Notes: generated from the sequence alone by a model not told the origin. Numbered from the stretch's first letter, positions 8,593-16,527 are shown. The stretch: 34,599 bases of DNA from Hungatella sp. UBA5385 (GCA_002409995.1 DHOR01000039.1:22445-57043); one strand, 5' to 3'. Program-made: numbers and translations.

Positions 8593-8645
8593 AGCGCCGG
8601 AGCGCGGTTGATTGATCAACCATATTACCTTAGCGCGGAGTGCAA
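8593..8645. repeat. GC-rich intergenic patch with short repeats and a small dyad
   Basis: This patch is much richer in GC than its surroundings. It holds two related copies of a short motif, AGCGCCGGAGCGC (8593-8605) and AGCGCGGAGTGC (8632-8643), flanking a dyad GGTTGAT-TG-ATCAACC (8606-8621). Together with the adjacent terminator hairpin it looks like a small mobile or repetitive unit, or a structured 3' UTR of the regulator mRNA. Nothing else coding is visible in the 302-nt gap 8417-8718. Confidence 0.4.
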
Positions 8646-8718
8646 TAAAAAGACTATTTAAATTCAGGATATTATCTCTTTTATCTCCCAAAATTAAAAT
8701 AGTCTTATTCTGTCAATC

Positions 8719-10836
8719 TTATAATCCTGTTATTTCCTGGCGATACTGTGCCGGAGTTGTTCCGCAGATTCTTTTAAATGTCTCAATAAAAACAGATGTG
8801 CTATTATAACCTAATTTCTCCGCAGTATCTGATACCAGTTCCTGTTTCTTCAGCATTTCCATCGCTCGTTTCATTTTCACAGTATCAATATATCTTGAAA
8901 TATTCTGTCCGGTACATTTCTTAAAATAATGACTTAAATTAGAAGGGGTTGTCCCGATCTCAGATGCCATGGCTTTTATGGAAAATGTATGGTCTGTACA
9001 ATGACCTTCGATATAATTTAATATTTCATTGATATCACGCTGCCAGCGCCCCATTGGACTGATGGCTGCTCCAGGCACAGTTGTTAAAACAGATTCCACC
9101 CGGAATTTTTTATATAGCCCCAGAATCTCCTCAATCAAGTCATTCTTAGGTGTTTCGGTTCCCTGGAGCATAGTTAAAATGGAGGATGGCTCCTGTCTTT
9201 CTCCAGTGATCAATTCCACTGCCTCCAGATAAACAATCAGCGCTGCAGAAAGAGGCAATTTTTCCATGGCCTCCTTAATTCCTGATACGGCCAGGCCCAT
9301 TTTTGCCAGTTGTTCCCCTTCTGCAGCCTCCTTTAGAGCCATTAGAGAGGTTCTTGGATAAATAGCCTCCCATTTCTCCTGCTGTAGAGCAGTAATATTC
9401 TCACTTTGATTTTCAGCCTCATTTAAGCTTTGATAGGAATCATAAATTTGATCCACCTGATCCACCGCTTTGCCAAATACTACTTTTCCCAGACCGACAG
9501 GATTAATCTTTTCTTTTATAAAAGCCTCCAAATCCCCACATTCCATATCTGAGGTTATGAGGAACAGGAATCCATTCTCTGTAAAATTAGTAGAATAGAC
9601 AGCCATATCATTTCTCTCCTGTTTCAGACCTTCTGTCAGATAATGATAGCATCCATCATTATTTTCCTCTTCAAGAAATAAGCAGAGAAAGGACCTGTTA
9701 TCAACCTGAATCCCGCTTGATATACATTCTTCATAAAGCACGCTGCCTTTTTGTATATGGCTGCAGAAAAGCTGATACAGCAATTGCTCCTTCTTTAATT
9801 CCTGATTGGATTCTTCTAGAAATTGCTGGGAATACAAAAGCTCTCCCATCATCCAGTCCAGATACTTTACCTCATCCCCCACTTCTCTTATTTCATCTTT
9901 ATGAGGGAATTTCTCCGCCAGATTCCTTACCATCTGCTTCAAGGGCAGATAATTCTGTTTCATAAATAGTTCAATCATGCCAAATCCGCCTGCCAGAACG
10001 AAAAGTACCACAACAAACTGTTTCCAAATACTCTGAAAAATTGCACCTATATAAATGGATTTAGGAATTCTCCATTCCAGCTGAAAAAAGCTTCCTGCAA
10101 CCCTATAGCTTAAATACGTTTCCTTGGAGCTTATATCAGATTCATGATCATTTAGATAGACTAACTGATCTTTATAATATAGACTTACAGAAACAGGTCC
10201 GTTAAGACCTGGAATTGACAGCGTATTACTGAGCATCTTCTTATCCAAAGTAAATATCAGATAAGAAACATCTTTTTCCAGAGGAGTTATGACAGCAATC
10301 TGCTCTTCCCTGGTATTCTGGTTAAATGTATCAAAAAATGCAAATTCATTATCATGAATCTGGTCCATTGAAATATCAGTATCAGATTGCAGGTTTTGGC
10401 TGAAGAATGTTTTATCTGACATCATTCCATAAGAAGAAAGCCCCTTGCCCTCCTCCTTGTTATAATAATAAACACCGGAGAAAAATGTAAGCCAGGGACT
10501 TTGATCGTTTAAATAAGTCCGTATATCAAGGACAGCACCGGGATAATTCTTCTCACTGAAAGGCTGGTAAAAAAAGGAGGTGTTTTTGGCGTCTGCTGTT
10601 ACCTTTCTCATAACCAACAACTGTTCCTCCATGGAATTTACCTGTTTTTTTCCTTCACTGTCAAATATTCCATTAAATGACTCCAGAGTCGAAGCCCTTA
10701 CTGACAGAAAATTAACGGTCTCCATAAATGTAACCGGAACCAATAGAATCAACAAATAAGCAGCCAGCATTCTCCAATAAAAGCTTAGCTGCACAGGTCT
10801 TCTTAGCAATCGATCTCTTTTTATTCTTTTTATCAT
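8719..10836 (-). CDS. Membrane-bound sensor with C-terminal AraC-type DNA-binding domain
   Basis: This protein of about 705 residues combines sensing and DNA binding in one chain. A first membrane span lies at residues ~18-38 (MLAAYLLILLVPVTFMETVN), then an extracellular region of ~235 residues, then a second span (VVVLFVLAGGFGMIELFM). A long cytoplasmic part ends in two helix-turn-helix motifs of the AraC family (FSIKAMASEIGTTPSNLSHYFKKCTG and SDTAEKLGYNSTSVFIETFK). The ATG at 10836 has AGGTGG 8 nt upstream; a GTG at 10848 in frame would overlap that site. The gene stands next to the GH43 uptake operon on the same strand, so it most likely activates it when an oligosaccharide, or the loaded binding protein, is sensed outside. 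No kinase or receiver domain is present. Confidence 0.88.
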   Translation of the reverse strand: MIKRIKRDRLLRRPVQLSFYWRMLAAYLLILLVPVTFMETVNFLSVRASTLESFNGIFDSEGKKQVNSMEEQLLVMRKVTADAKNTSFFYQPFSEKNYPGAVLDIRTYLNDQSPWLTFFSGVYYYNKEEGKGLSSYGMMSDKTFFSQNLQSDTDISMDQIHDNEFAFFDTFNQNTREEQIAVITPLEKDVSYLIFTLDKKMLSNTLSIPGLNGPVSVSLYYKDQLVYLNDHESDISSKETYLSYRVAGSFFQLEWRIPKSIYIGAIFQSIWKQFVVVLFVLAGGFGMIELFMKQNYLPLKQMVRNLAEKFPHKDEIREVGDEVKYLDWMMGELLYSQQFLEESNQELKKEQLLYQLFCSHIQKGSVLYEECISSGIQVDNRSFLCLFLEEENNDGCYHYLTEGLKQERNDMAVYSTNFTENGFLFLITSDMECGDLEAFIKEKINPVGLGKVVFGKAVDQVDQIYDSYQSLNEAENQSENITALQQEKWEAIYPRTSLMALKEAAEGEQLAKMGLAVSGIKEAMEKLPLSAALIVYLEAVELITGERQEPSSILTMLQGTETPKNDLIEEILGLYKKFRVESVLTTVPGAAISPMGRWQRDINEILNYIEGHCTDHTFSIKAMASEIGTTPSNLSHYFKKCTGQNISRYIDTVKMKRAMEMLKKQELVSDTAEKLGYNSTSVFIETFKRICGTTPAQYRQEITGL

Positions 10837-10973
10837 AATTTCCCCCACCTACTATATAGCTAATGTAACTATACACCAACGCCTTAAATTATTCCATACA
10901 CAAATTTATAAGGATCATGTACTTTTTTATACAATTATTATCATAAGCTGCTGTCCTTAATTGCTACAACAAG

Positions 10974-11009
10974 AAAGCTGCTGTACCTTATATTCAGTAC
11001 AACAGCTTT
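10974..11009 (-). terminator. Intrinsic terminator after the AEC permease gene
   Basis: AAAGCTGCTGTAC (10974-10986) pairs with GTACAACAGCTTT (10997-11009), 13 bp with one wobble, around a 10-nt loop. It starts 10 nt after the permease stop. The T stretch on the - strand is interrupted (TTCTTGTTG). On the + strand the right arm is followed by TTAAAAAG. A second copy of AAGCTGCTGT lies at 10945-10954. Confidence 0.65.
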
Positions 11010-11019
11010 TTAAAAAGTT

Positions 11020-11961
11020 TTAAAATATCCCCATTCTGCTCAACACATAAATCCACATAAATATGGTTCCCAATGAAAACAGCGATGTAAATACAACCAG
11101 CTGAGCTGCCAAATCTGCATCCGAATCCATAGCACTTGCCAGACTAAAGGAAGTTGTTGCACATGGTGCTATAAAGATACACATCAAGCCTATAAAATCA
11201 GCTCCCCTAAAACCTAAATAAATAGTAATAGTGATAAAAATTGCCGGTACAATAAGGAGTCTGGCAATAATTCCCACAGCAATGCTCTTAATATTACTTT
11301 TCACCTTACCAAAATTAAATAAACCGCCCATAACAATCAAAGCAAGTGGAGTGCCGCAGCGCCCTAAGTCTCTGATTACGTTAGATACCATTTCCGGATA
11401 TTGTATACCAATCAGTTTTGTTAAAAAACCCAATAATGCTGCAATCACGTAAGGATTCTTTGCAACGCCCCCAAATACTTTCTTAAAGCTGACTTTTCCG
11501 CCTTCCCTGAATAATTCCAGAAGGATAACAGATAAGATATTCTGTACAGGTACAATAACAGCAATCAAAAGTGATATTGCACCAATATTCCCCTCCCCAC
11601 ATAAAGCGGTACCGATGAGAGTTCCAAATATTACGAAATTGGTATGAAAAATACCATGTGATAATGCCCCTCGTCTCTTTTTCGTCTTTTCCACAGGAAA
11701 TGCAATCAAAAGTGAAATCAGCAGAACAAAAAACTGGGAAATAACCCCATAGACTAAAAGCTTCCCGTTAAATACCTCCGCAATGTTGGCTTTATAAATA
11801 TTGTAATATAAAGAAACAGCCAGAAATATTTTGAAGCACAGGGTATTCATTTTATTCAGCGAATGTACATCCAGCATTTTTATCTTCCGCAAAAAAACGC
11901 CTAAGGATAACATGATAAACATAGGTAATACTGCACTTATTGCTGTTTGAAAACTATTCAT
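11020..11961 (-). CDS. AEC family (auxin efflux carrier-like) transporter
   Basis: This 313-residue integral membrane protein has about ten hydrophobic segments. The N-terminus (AVLPMFIMLSLGVFLRKIKMLD) and the C-terminal segment with APCATTSFSLASAMDSDADLAAQLVV are typical of the AEC family, which includes malate/organic-acid permeases such as MleP/MdcF and auxin efflux carriers. The start has GGGGGGAG 4 nt upstream. It is transcribed away from a LysR gene in a head-to-head pair with a 141-nt intergenic region, which usually means that the LysR protein controls it. The likely substrate is a small carboxylate, but nothing in the sequence fixes which one. Confidence 0.9.
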   Translation of the reverse strand: MNSFQTAISAVLPMFIMLSLGVFLRKIKMLDVHSLNKMNTLCFKIFLAVSLYYNIYKANIAEVFNGKLLVYGVISQFFVLLISLLIAFPVEKTKKRRGALSHGIFHTNFVIFGTLIGTALCGEGNIGAISLLIAVIVPVQNILSVILLELFREGGKVSFKKVFGGVAKNPYVIAALLGFLTKLIGIQYPEMVSNVIRDLGRCGTPLALIVMGGLFNFGKVKSNIKSIAVGIIARLLIVPAIFITITIYLGFRGADFIGLMCIFIAPCATTSFSLASAMDSDADLAAQLVVFTSLFSLGTIFMWIYVLSRMGIF

Positions 11962-12033
11962 TTACTCCCCCCTCTTTCATAGTACAACCTCGATGGTTAC
12001 AGTTTAGCCATGTTCTTCTATCTATACAATTTC

Positions 12034-12062
12034 TTGAATATATCTCGTAAGTACATTATAAT
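12034..12062 (+). promoter_or_regulatory. Promoter of the LysR regulator gene
   Basis: -35 TTGAAT (12034-12039) and -10 TATAAT (12057-12062) are spaced by 17 nt. The start point would be near 12069, giving a leader of about 34 nt with AAAGGAGG at its end. The promoter lies in the divergent region shared with the AEC permease. Confidence 0.7.
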
Positions 12063-12102
12063 GAATTCATATCAGCCTACAATCGGCAAAGGAGGAATTC
12101 TA

Positions 12103-12987
12103 ATGAAACTTTCACAATTAAGATATTTCATGAGCATCTGTAAATACAATAACTTTACTCATGCTTCGAAAGAACTGCATATATCCCAGCCCAGCCTGTC
12201 TAATGCCATCAAAGAGCTGGAGGATGAATTTGGAGTTTCATTATTTTACCGCCTTAGTAAGGGAGTTGTACTCACAGAAGAGGGTGAGTACTTTTACAAA
12301 GAAACCGCCAAAGTTCTGGCACAAATTGATGGACTGTCATCACAAATGAAGGCTTTGGGGAAAGAAAGCCACGATGTCAGGCTGGGTGTTCCACCAATGA
12401 GTGGAGCGCTAATTTTCCCCCATATTTTTCAAGCATTTTACACCAGCTTTCCTAACTGCAAACTAAATGTCTGGGAAAATGGTACCCGGACTAACAAAAC
12501 TATGGTTTTGGACGGAACATTAGATGCAGCAATTATCTCAAGCAAAAGCAGTGCTCCGGAGCCGTCATTTGATTATTGTGATCTGACAACCATGGATATA
12601 TTCTTTTATGTGTCAAATCAGAATCCTCTTGCTAATAGACCCAGCATCTCTCTAAGTGATTTGTCAAATACACCACTAGCACTGTTAGCTGATGATTCCT
12701 TTTTAAACAATTTTCTCTACCAGCGTTATAAAGAACTGGAATTATCTCCTAATGTGATTATTAAAACCAATCAGTTAAAAACCATTCAGCAGATCATCGA
12801 GAATAACACTGCCGCAACCTTACTATTTGAAAATACACTTGACACAAATAAAAACATCACCAAACTGCCTGTAGCGGGTCTGCCTACCATTCAAATACGG
12901 CTTATCTGGAATAAAGATAAAATGATTTCAGCCGGCACACAGAACCTGATACGGTTGATACAAGCAGAATTTCATAGTAATAGTTAG
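12103..12987 (+). CDS. LysR family transcriptional regulator
   Basis: This is a 294-residue LysR-type regulator. The winged helix-turn-helix occupies residues 1-60 (LRYFMSICKYNNFTHASKEL, then SQPSLSNAIKELEDEFGVSL). The rest is the periplasmic-binding-protein-like effector domain with the usual segment ALLADDSFLNNFLYQRYKE. The start at ATG 12103 is preferred because AAAGGAGG lies just upstream; an open frame runs further up to 12010 but crosses the promoter. It is divergent from the AEC permease and probably regulates it in response to an organic acid, while repressing itself. The effector is unknown. Confidence 0.92.
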   Translation: MKLSQLRYFMSICKYNNFTHASKELHISQPSLSNAIKELEDEFGVSLFYRLSKGVVLTEEGEYFYKETAKVLAQIDGLSSQMKALGKESHDVRLGVPPMSGALIFPHIFQAFYTSFPNCKLNVWENGTRTNKTMVLDGTLDAAIISSKSSAPEPSFDYCDLTTMDIFFYVSNQNPLANRPSISLSDLSNTPLALLADDSFLNNFLYQRYKELELSPNVIIKTNQLKTIQQIIENNTAATLLFENTLDTNKNITKLPVAGLPTIQIRLIWNKDKMISAGTQNLIRLIQAEFHSNS

Positions 12988-13090
12988 CTCTTAATTGTAT
13001 TCTATGGGATATTAGTTATAAAATCCAATACTCAAATCTATAAGTGAAATAGTTTTAAACTATACCAGCATACTTTTATTCTCAATTTAA

Positions 13091-13120
13091 TAGGGTGGCA
13101 TTCTTACGAATCCCACCCTA
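13091..13120. terminator. Bidirectional hairpin between LysR and methyltransferase genes
   Basis: TAGGGTGG (13091-13098) pairs with CCACCCTA (13113-13120), and inside it ATTC/GAAT continue the stem around TTAC. It lies between the convergent LysR and DNA methyltransferase genes, 11 nt after the methyltransferase stop. T runs on either side are weak, so termination efficiency is uncertain. Confidence 0.6.
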
Positions 13121-13131
13121 ATTACATCATT

Positions 13132-13980
13132 TTAATAATTGATCACCAGCACCTCAACAGTTTTTGCATTTCTCTCCTTAAACTGATAATTGCAGTTAGA
13201 ATACTGTTTATCAATATAATGAATGTTATACTTCTCACTCCACTGAATCAAAAGCTCATTGGAAAGCCCTTTGTGATAGAACACATTGGAAAGCGCAAAC
13301 CTTGTTCCCTGCTGATGCAATCTGTCCAACAGGTCCAAAAGCGCCTGCTCCTCACTGTCTTTCCAGTCTTTAAACCCTCTGTTCCCATCATTATAATTCC
13401 CTGTGGATATAATATAAGGGGGATCACAATAGACTAAGTCCTCAGGTCCCAGAAATGCAAGTTCCATAGAAGTAAAGTCCTGATTATGAAACTCAATATT
13501 CTTCTGTTTCAAAGCATTGACAAATGCAATCAGGTTTTTCTCAATATTAGGATTAAAAGAGCTTCTGTTTCTCCCAAAAGGAGAATTAAACTCATGGCTG
13601 TTATTAAAGCGCATCTGGTGATTAAACGCATAACACCCCAGCACAAACAGCTCTGTCAAATCTTTTGTCTCATTATAATCAGAACGAAGGTTTAAATACC
13701 CTTCCTGATTCTGCTGACTTAACTGATAGCGGTCAATCAATCCTCTGATTCTCTGTAACAGCACGTCTATCTCTGTATCCTGAAACATCTGATAGAGTTC
13801 TATAATAAAACTGATCTGATCATTGCAGATAATCCGGTCTGCCTCCACGTTGATTCCCACATTAAAGCCCCCTGCAAACAGGTCCACAAAGGTACCGATC
13901 CTGTCAGGAAACTGTTCAAATATAGGCTTCAGTATCTTATATTTTCCCCCTGTATAATTAAGAGGGCTTTTTATATACAT
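13132..13980 (-). CDS. D12-class (Dam/DpnIIA-like) adenine-N6 DNA methyltransferase
   Basis: This protein of 282 residues would transfer a methyl group from S-adenosylmethionine to N6 of adenine in a specific DNA sequence. Motif X is at the N-terminus (SPLNYTGGKYKILKPI), the AdoMet-binding motif I is FVDLFAGGFNVGIN (~residues 31-44), and the catalytic motif IV is DLVYCDPPYI, a DPPY of the alpha group. Length and order match the D12 class. Its ATG lies 10 nt inside the end of the upstream methyltransferase gene, so the two are translationally coupled. No restriction endonuclease lies next to it. The target sequence cannot be predicted reliably; GATC is possible for the class but not shown. Confidence 0.9.
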   Translation of the reverse strand: MYIKSPLNYTGGKYKILKPIFEQFPDRIGTFVDLFAGGFNVGINVEADRIICNDQISFIIELYQMFQDTEIDVLLQRIRGLIDRYQLSQQNQEGYLNLRSDYNETKDLTELFVLGCYAFNHQMRFNNSHEFNSPFGRNRSSFNPNIEKNLIAFVNALKQKNIEFHNQDFTSMELAFLGPEDLVYCDPPYIISTGNYNDGNRGFKDWKDSEEQALLDLLDRLHQQGTRFALSNVFYHKGLSNELLIQWSEKYNIHYIDKQYSNCNYQFKERNAKTVEVLVINY

Positions 13981-15020
13981 GGCTGCACCTGCTTTTCTAT
14001 GTAAATAAGAAGCTCCTTTAACCGGTCTGTCTCCTTCACCTTCCGGCTCTTATATCTGCGGTAGGGAATTTCGTAAATCTGAAAAGTCTCCGGTTTTCCG
14101 TATTTCTTCATCACTGCCTCTATATCTTCCACCGGCATCAAACCATCTGTACTGTAGCTTAATATAATATGTTGATATCTTGCATTATCTATGAGATTGT
14201 CAAATGCAGTCAGCACCTGCTTCTTCTGACAGAAATCCGACTTCTGCCCCTCTTCCTTCCGCTGCCCCGTAACTCCCTGAACTTCAGGATAGTCGTACTT
14301 AGCTGCGGTTTCCAACACATGATAATTAGGAAGATACTGCCTTGCATTATAAGGTGGGTCTATATATAAAATGTCTCCACTTAAACGCTTTAACAGCTTC
14401 ACTCCGTCCTCATTATAGCAGTGATTGGATTTGTTGTTAGTCGTCACATCTAACCGATACAGCTGATAGCGCTTGCTGCTTCTTCTCTCCCAGGTCTTAT
14501 GAAATGCTCCATAGGTGCCGGAAGTATTAGAAACAAATGGGATTCCCTCCACAATACATGCCACCAGATAATAATATTCATCATCATTTAAAAGACCGGC
14601 TGTCTTCCAGTCCTCCACAGTACATCTGGCATAGTCGATTCTTAATGCATTCTCATCTGTTAAATACATACGATCCCCGGTAGGCGCATAGGTATTCTGG
14701 AAAAATCGCCGCTCCTGGCTTAATTCTTCCATCTCCTTCTTCTCTTTTCCATTAAAGTAATCCAAAGGATCTGTAATTCCCGTTTTCTCCTTCAAATGGG
14801 TAAAAAGAGGAATGCTGTCATTTTCTATGGTTGCCCTCTGAAGTACATAAGAAAAATATAAAAGGTCATTGGAGCTGACCTCATACCACTCTTTAAAATA
14901 TCTCGCCACTACTGCTGTACCTGAGAATATATCACAAAAGGTCTGAGCATCCGGTGCTTTATCATCTATCACCTCTTTGATACGATCCAACAATAATACC
15001 TTGCTTCCAATAAATCTCAT
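13971..15020 (-). CDS. Second D12-class adenine-N6 DNA methyltransferase
   Basis: This protein of 349 residues is a second adenine methyltransferase of the same structural class but clearly different in sequence. Motif X is RFIGSKVLLLDRIKEV at the start, motif I is FCDIFSGTAVVARYF (~residues 28-42), and motif IV is DILYIDPPYNARQYLPNY in the second half. The DPPYNARQY form resembles methyltransferases that come in pairs with asymmetric recognition sites. It overlaps the next methyltransferase by 10 nt. Its promoter (TTGTAT-17 nt-TATAAT, 15074-15102) and an 18-nt palindrome at 15035-15052 precede it. CAGGAG lies upstream of the ATG. Two enzymes together could methylate the two strands of one asymmetric site. 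Confidence 0.88.
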   Translation of the reverse strand: MRFIGSKVLLLDRIKEVIDDKAPDAQTFCDIFSGTAVVARYFKEWYEVSSNDLLYFSYVLQRATIENDSIPLFTHLKEKTGITDPLDYFNGKEKKEMEELSQERRFFQNTYAPTGDRMYLTDENALRIDYARCTVEDWKTAGLLNDDEYYYLVACIVEGIPFVSNTSGTYGAFHKTWERRSSKRYQLYRLDVTTNNKSNHCYNEDGVKLLKRLSGDILYIDPPYNARQYLPNYHVLETAAKYDYPEVQGVTGQRKEEGQKSDFCQKKQVLTAFDNLIDNARYQHIILSYSTDGLMPVEDIEAVMKKYGKPETFQIYEIPYRRYKSRKVKETDRLKELLIYIEKQVQPCI

Positions 15021-15034
15021 TTGTTTACTCCTGT

Positions 15035-15052
15035 TCCCTGAATATTCAGGGA
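15035..15052. promoter_or_regulatory. Perfect 18-nt palindrome in the methyltransferase leader
   Basis: TCCCTGAATATTCAGGGA is a perfect inverted repeat lying between the promoter and the ribosome site of the methyltransferase pair, ending about 15 nt before the ATG. It could be an operator for an autoregulator or, as RNA, a hairpin close to the ribosome site. The symmetry is seen directly; the role is inferred. Confidence 0.5.
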
Positions 15053-15073
15053 TTCCATTTTTGCTCTGGAATT

Positions 15074-15102
15074 ATTATAAGGGAAAATGACAAAAAATAC
15101 AA
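15074..15102 (-). promoter_or_regulatory. Promoter of the DNA methyltransferase pair
   Basis: On the - strand, -35 TTGTAT (15097-15102) and -10 TATAAT (15074-15079) are separated by 17 nt. The -35 element lies in the T run that follows the antiporter terminator hairpin, so one gene's end abuts the next gene's start. Confidence 0.65.
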
Positions 15103-15117
15103 GGCGGCATTGCTGCC
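15103..15117 (-). terminator. Intrinsic terminator of the antiporter gene
   Basis: GGCGGC (15103-15108) and GCTGCC (15112-15117) form a 6-bp stem with one wobble and a 3-nt loop. On the - strand it is followed by TTGTATTTTTTG. It lies 14 nt after the antiporter stop. The stem is short, so efficiency may be moderate. Confidence 0.6.
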
Positions 15118-15131
15118 ACTAATTGGCTCCA

Positions 15132-16310
15132 TTAATTGGCTGAAAGCCACCGTTTATAAGTTCTGTCAATTCCAAATGCGCCTAAGGGGGCAGTGATTAA
15201 AATAGCAAGGACTGCCACTGTAAGCACCACATTTCCACAGGCCAGTCCCATAGCCAGAGGGACACCTCCGATAGCTGCCTGGACAGTTGCTTTGGGCATA
15301 TAGGCAATCATACAGAATAGCCGTTCCTTTTTATTTAATCCGGTTCCCACCATGCAGATAAACACTCCTGCCATACGGAAGATCAGCACTCCAAAGATCA
15401 GCAATACAGCAGCCCCTCCTTCAGACAGGGCATAGGAGAGATCAACAGTTGCTCCAACCAGAACAAAGAGAAGAACCTCAGCTGCCACCCACAATTTTGA
15501 GTATTTGGCAGAAAGGCGGACTGCGGTTTCATAACGCCCCTTCTGCAAAAAGAGACCAATACTCATCACTGCCAAAAGTCCGGAAAATGGCACAACTCCC
15601 TTTAATCCATCTTCCAAAGTGATCATAAGAAAGGATACACTGAGAAGAATTACCACTTTTGCAGAATCCCTGATATGAATCTTTCTAAAGAATAATGCCA
15701 TTATATAGCCACAGACAGCACCAAAGATAATACCTGTAACTATGGAAACAGGAATCTGAAGAAAACTTGCTGCTGACACACTCTGCCCCTGTGCAAGCCC
15801 TGTAAATGCAGCAAATAATACAATAACAAATACATCATCAACGGATGCGCCTGCCAGAATCATCTGCGGAATACTCTTTTTAACTCCATATCCTTCTTCC
15901 ATCAGCTTCAGCATTTTAGGCACAATCACTGCCGGAGACACAGCTCCAACAACAGCTCCCATAATGGCAGCTTCCAGCACAGTAATTCCAAGAAGCTTTG
16001 GAGCAAGAAGAATCATTCCAAGCACCTCAAAGCAGGCAGGTACAAAACACATGAGAACTGCTGGTCTTCCTACCTTTTTTAAGTCATTGATATCCAAAGA
16101 CAGGCCTGCTCTGGTGAGGATAATTATAAGTGCAATCTGACGAAGCTGGGCAGAGATTCCCAGAATAGATTCATCCAGAAGATTCAGGGCATAAGGTCCT
16201 AAAATCATACCTGTTATGAGCATTCCCAGAAGACTTGGAATTCCAATCTTCTTAAACAAACCTCCAATTGCCATTCCCATTATAAATACAAGGGCCAAAC
16301 TAGTTAACAT
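15132..16310 (-). CDS. CPA-type cation/proton antiporter under fluoride riboswitch control
   Basis: This 392-residue membrane protein has about twelve hydrophobic segments and the fold signature of the CPA Na+/H+ exchanger superfamily. The N-terminus (GGLFKKIGIPSLLGMLITGM) and GASVDDVFVIVLFA (D158-D159) are typical; two adjacent acidic residues there are usual in electrogenic CPA2 exchangers. The start ATG 16310 has GGAGGG 8 nt upstream, and an in-frame ATG at 16325 overlaps that site and is less likely. A fluoride riboswitch and its terminator precede the gene, so expression should rise when fluoride enters the cell. Known fluoride riboswitch regulons include CrcB/Fluc, CLC-F and some Na+/H+ antiporters. 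The protein may help pH or ion balance under fluoride stress; direct fluoride transport is not shown. Confidence 0.9.
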   Translation of the reverse strand: MLTSLALVFIMGMAIGGLFKKIGIPSLLGMLITGMILGPYALNLLDESILGISAQLRQIALIIILTRAGLSLDINDLKKVGRPAVLMCFVPACFEVLGMILLAPKLLGITVLEAAIMGAVVGAVSPAVIVPKMLKLMEEGYGVKKSIPQMILAGASVDDVFVIVLFAAFTGLAQGQSVSAASFLQIPVSIVTGIIFGAVCGYIMALFFRKIHIRDSAKVVILLSVSFLMITLEDGLKGVVPFSGLLAVMSIGLFLQKGRYETAVRLSAKYSKLWVAAEVLLFVLVGATVDLSYALSEGGAAVLLIFGVLIFRMAGVFICMVGTGLNKKERLFCMIAYMPKATVQAAIGGVPLAMGLACGNVVLTVAVLAILITAPLGAFGIDRTYKRWLSAN

Positions 16311-16400
16311 AACATTTCCCTCCATAGGTAATCATAATATCTGATATTGGATTGTATATATTCTTCCCCCCTCTCCTACGGCAGGATCAGACACAATCCG

Positions 16401-16449
16401 AAAAAAATAAGCTGATCCCCCTGCAAAATGCAGAAGCCATCAGCTTATT
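16401..16449 (-). terminator. Riboswitch-controlled intrinsic terminator ahead of the antiporter
   Basis: On the - strand AATAAGCTGAT (16449-16439) pairs with ATCAGCTTATT (16416-16406), enclosing an inner 5-bp stem TGCAG/CTGCA with a TTT loop. A run of seven T follows (16407-16401). The 5' arm is shared with the fluoride aptamer (AUAAGCUGAU), so aptamer and terminator cannot both be complete. This is the OFF platform of the riboswitch. Confidence 0.9.
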
Positions 16450-16492
16450 CAATAAGCGGTTTAGGTATTACCTTGGGAGACCTCATTCCCAA
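16430..16492 (-). ncRNA. Fluoride riboswitch (crcB motif) aptamer
   Basis: On the - strand the sequence fits the crcB/fluoride aptamer. P1 is UUGGGA/UCCCAA (16487-16492 with 16473-16478), and its loop reads AUGAGGUC. After a small insert (GGUAAUACC) come the conserved AAACCGC, a stem GCUUAU-UGA-AUAAGC (16457-16443) and the conserved CUGAUGGCUUCU. The loop segment GAGGUC (16479-16484) can pair with GGCUUC (16433-16438) to make the pseudoknot. The order and conserved bases closely match the well-studied Thermotoga aptamer (GAUGAGGCC ... CUGAUGGCCUC). The downstream terminator overlaps its 3' half, so fluoride binding should permit read-through into the antiporter gene. Confidence 0.92.
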
Positions 16493-16497
16493 AACAT

Positions 16498-16527
16498 ATT
16501 ATAACAGATACTAAGCCTTTTAGTCCA
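16498..16527 (-). promoter_or_regulatory. Promoter of the riboswitch-antiporter transcript
   Basis: On the - strand there is an extended -10, TGTTATAAT (TATAAT at 16498-16503, TG at 16505-16506). A -35-like TGGACT (16522-16527) lies 18 nt upstream, touching the stop codon of the hydrogenase gene. The start would be near 16491, just at the first base pairs of the riboswitch P1 stem. Confidence 0.7.

Noticed and set aside
11962..12102. Specific LysR operator (T-N11-A) in the divergent region
   Set aside because: Several loose matches exist in this AT-rich stretch, but none is clearly better than chance by eye.
13132..15020. Complete restriction-modification system
   Set aside because: No endonuclease or specificity gene is visible on either side; only two methyltransferases are supported.
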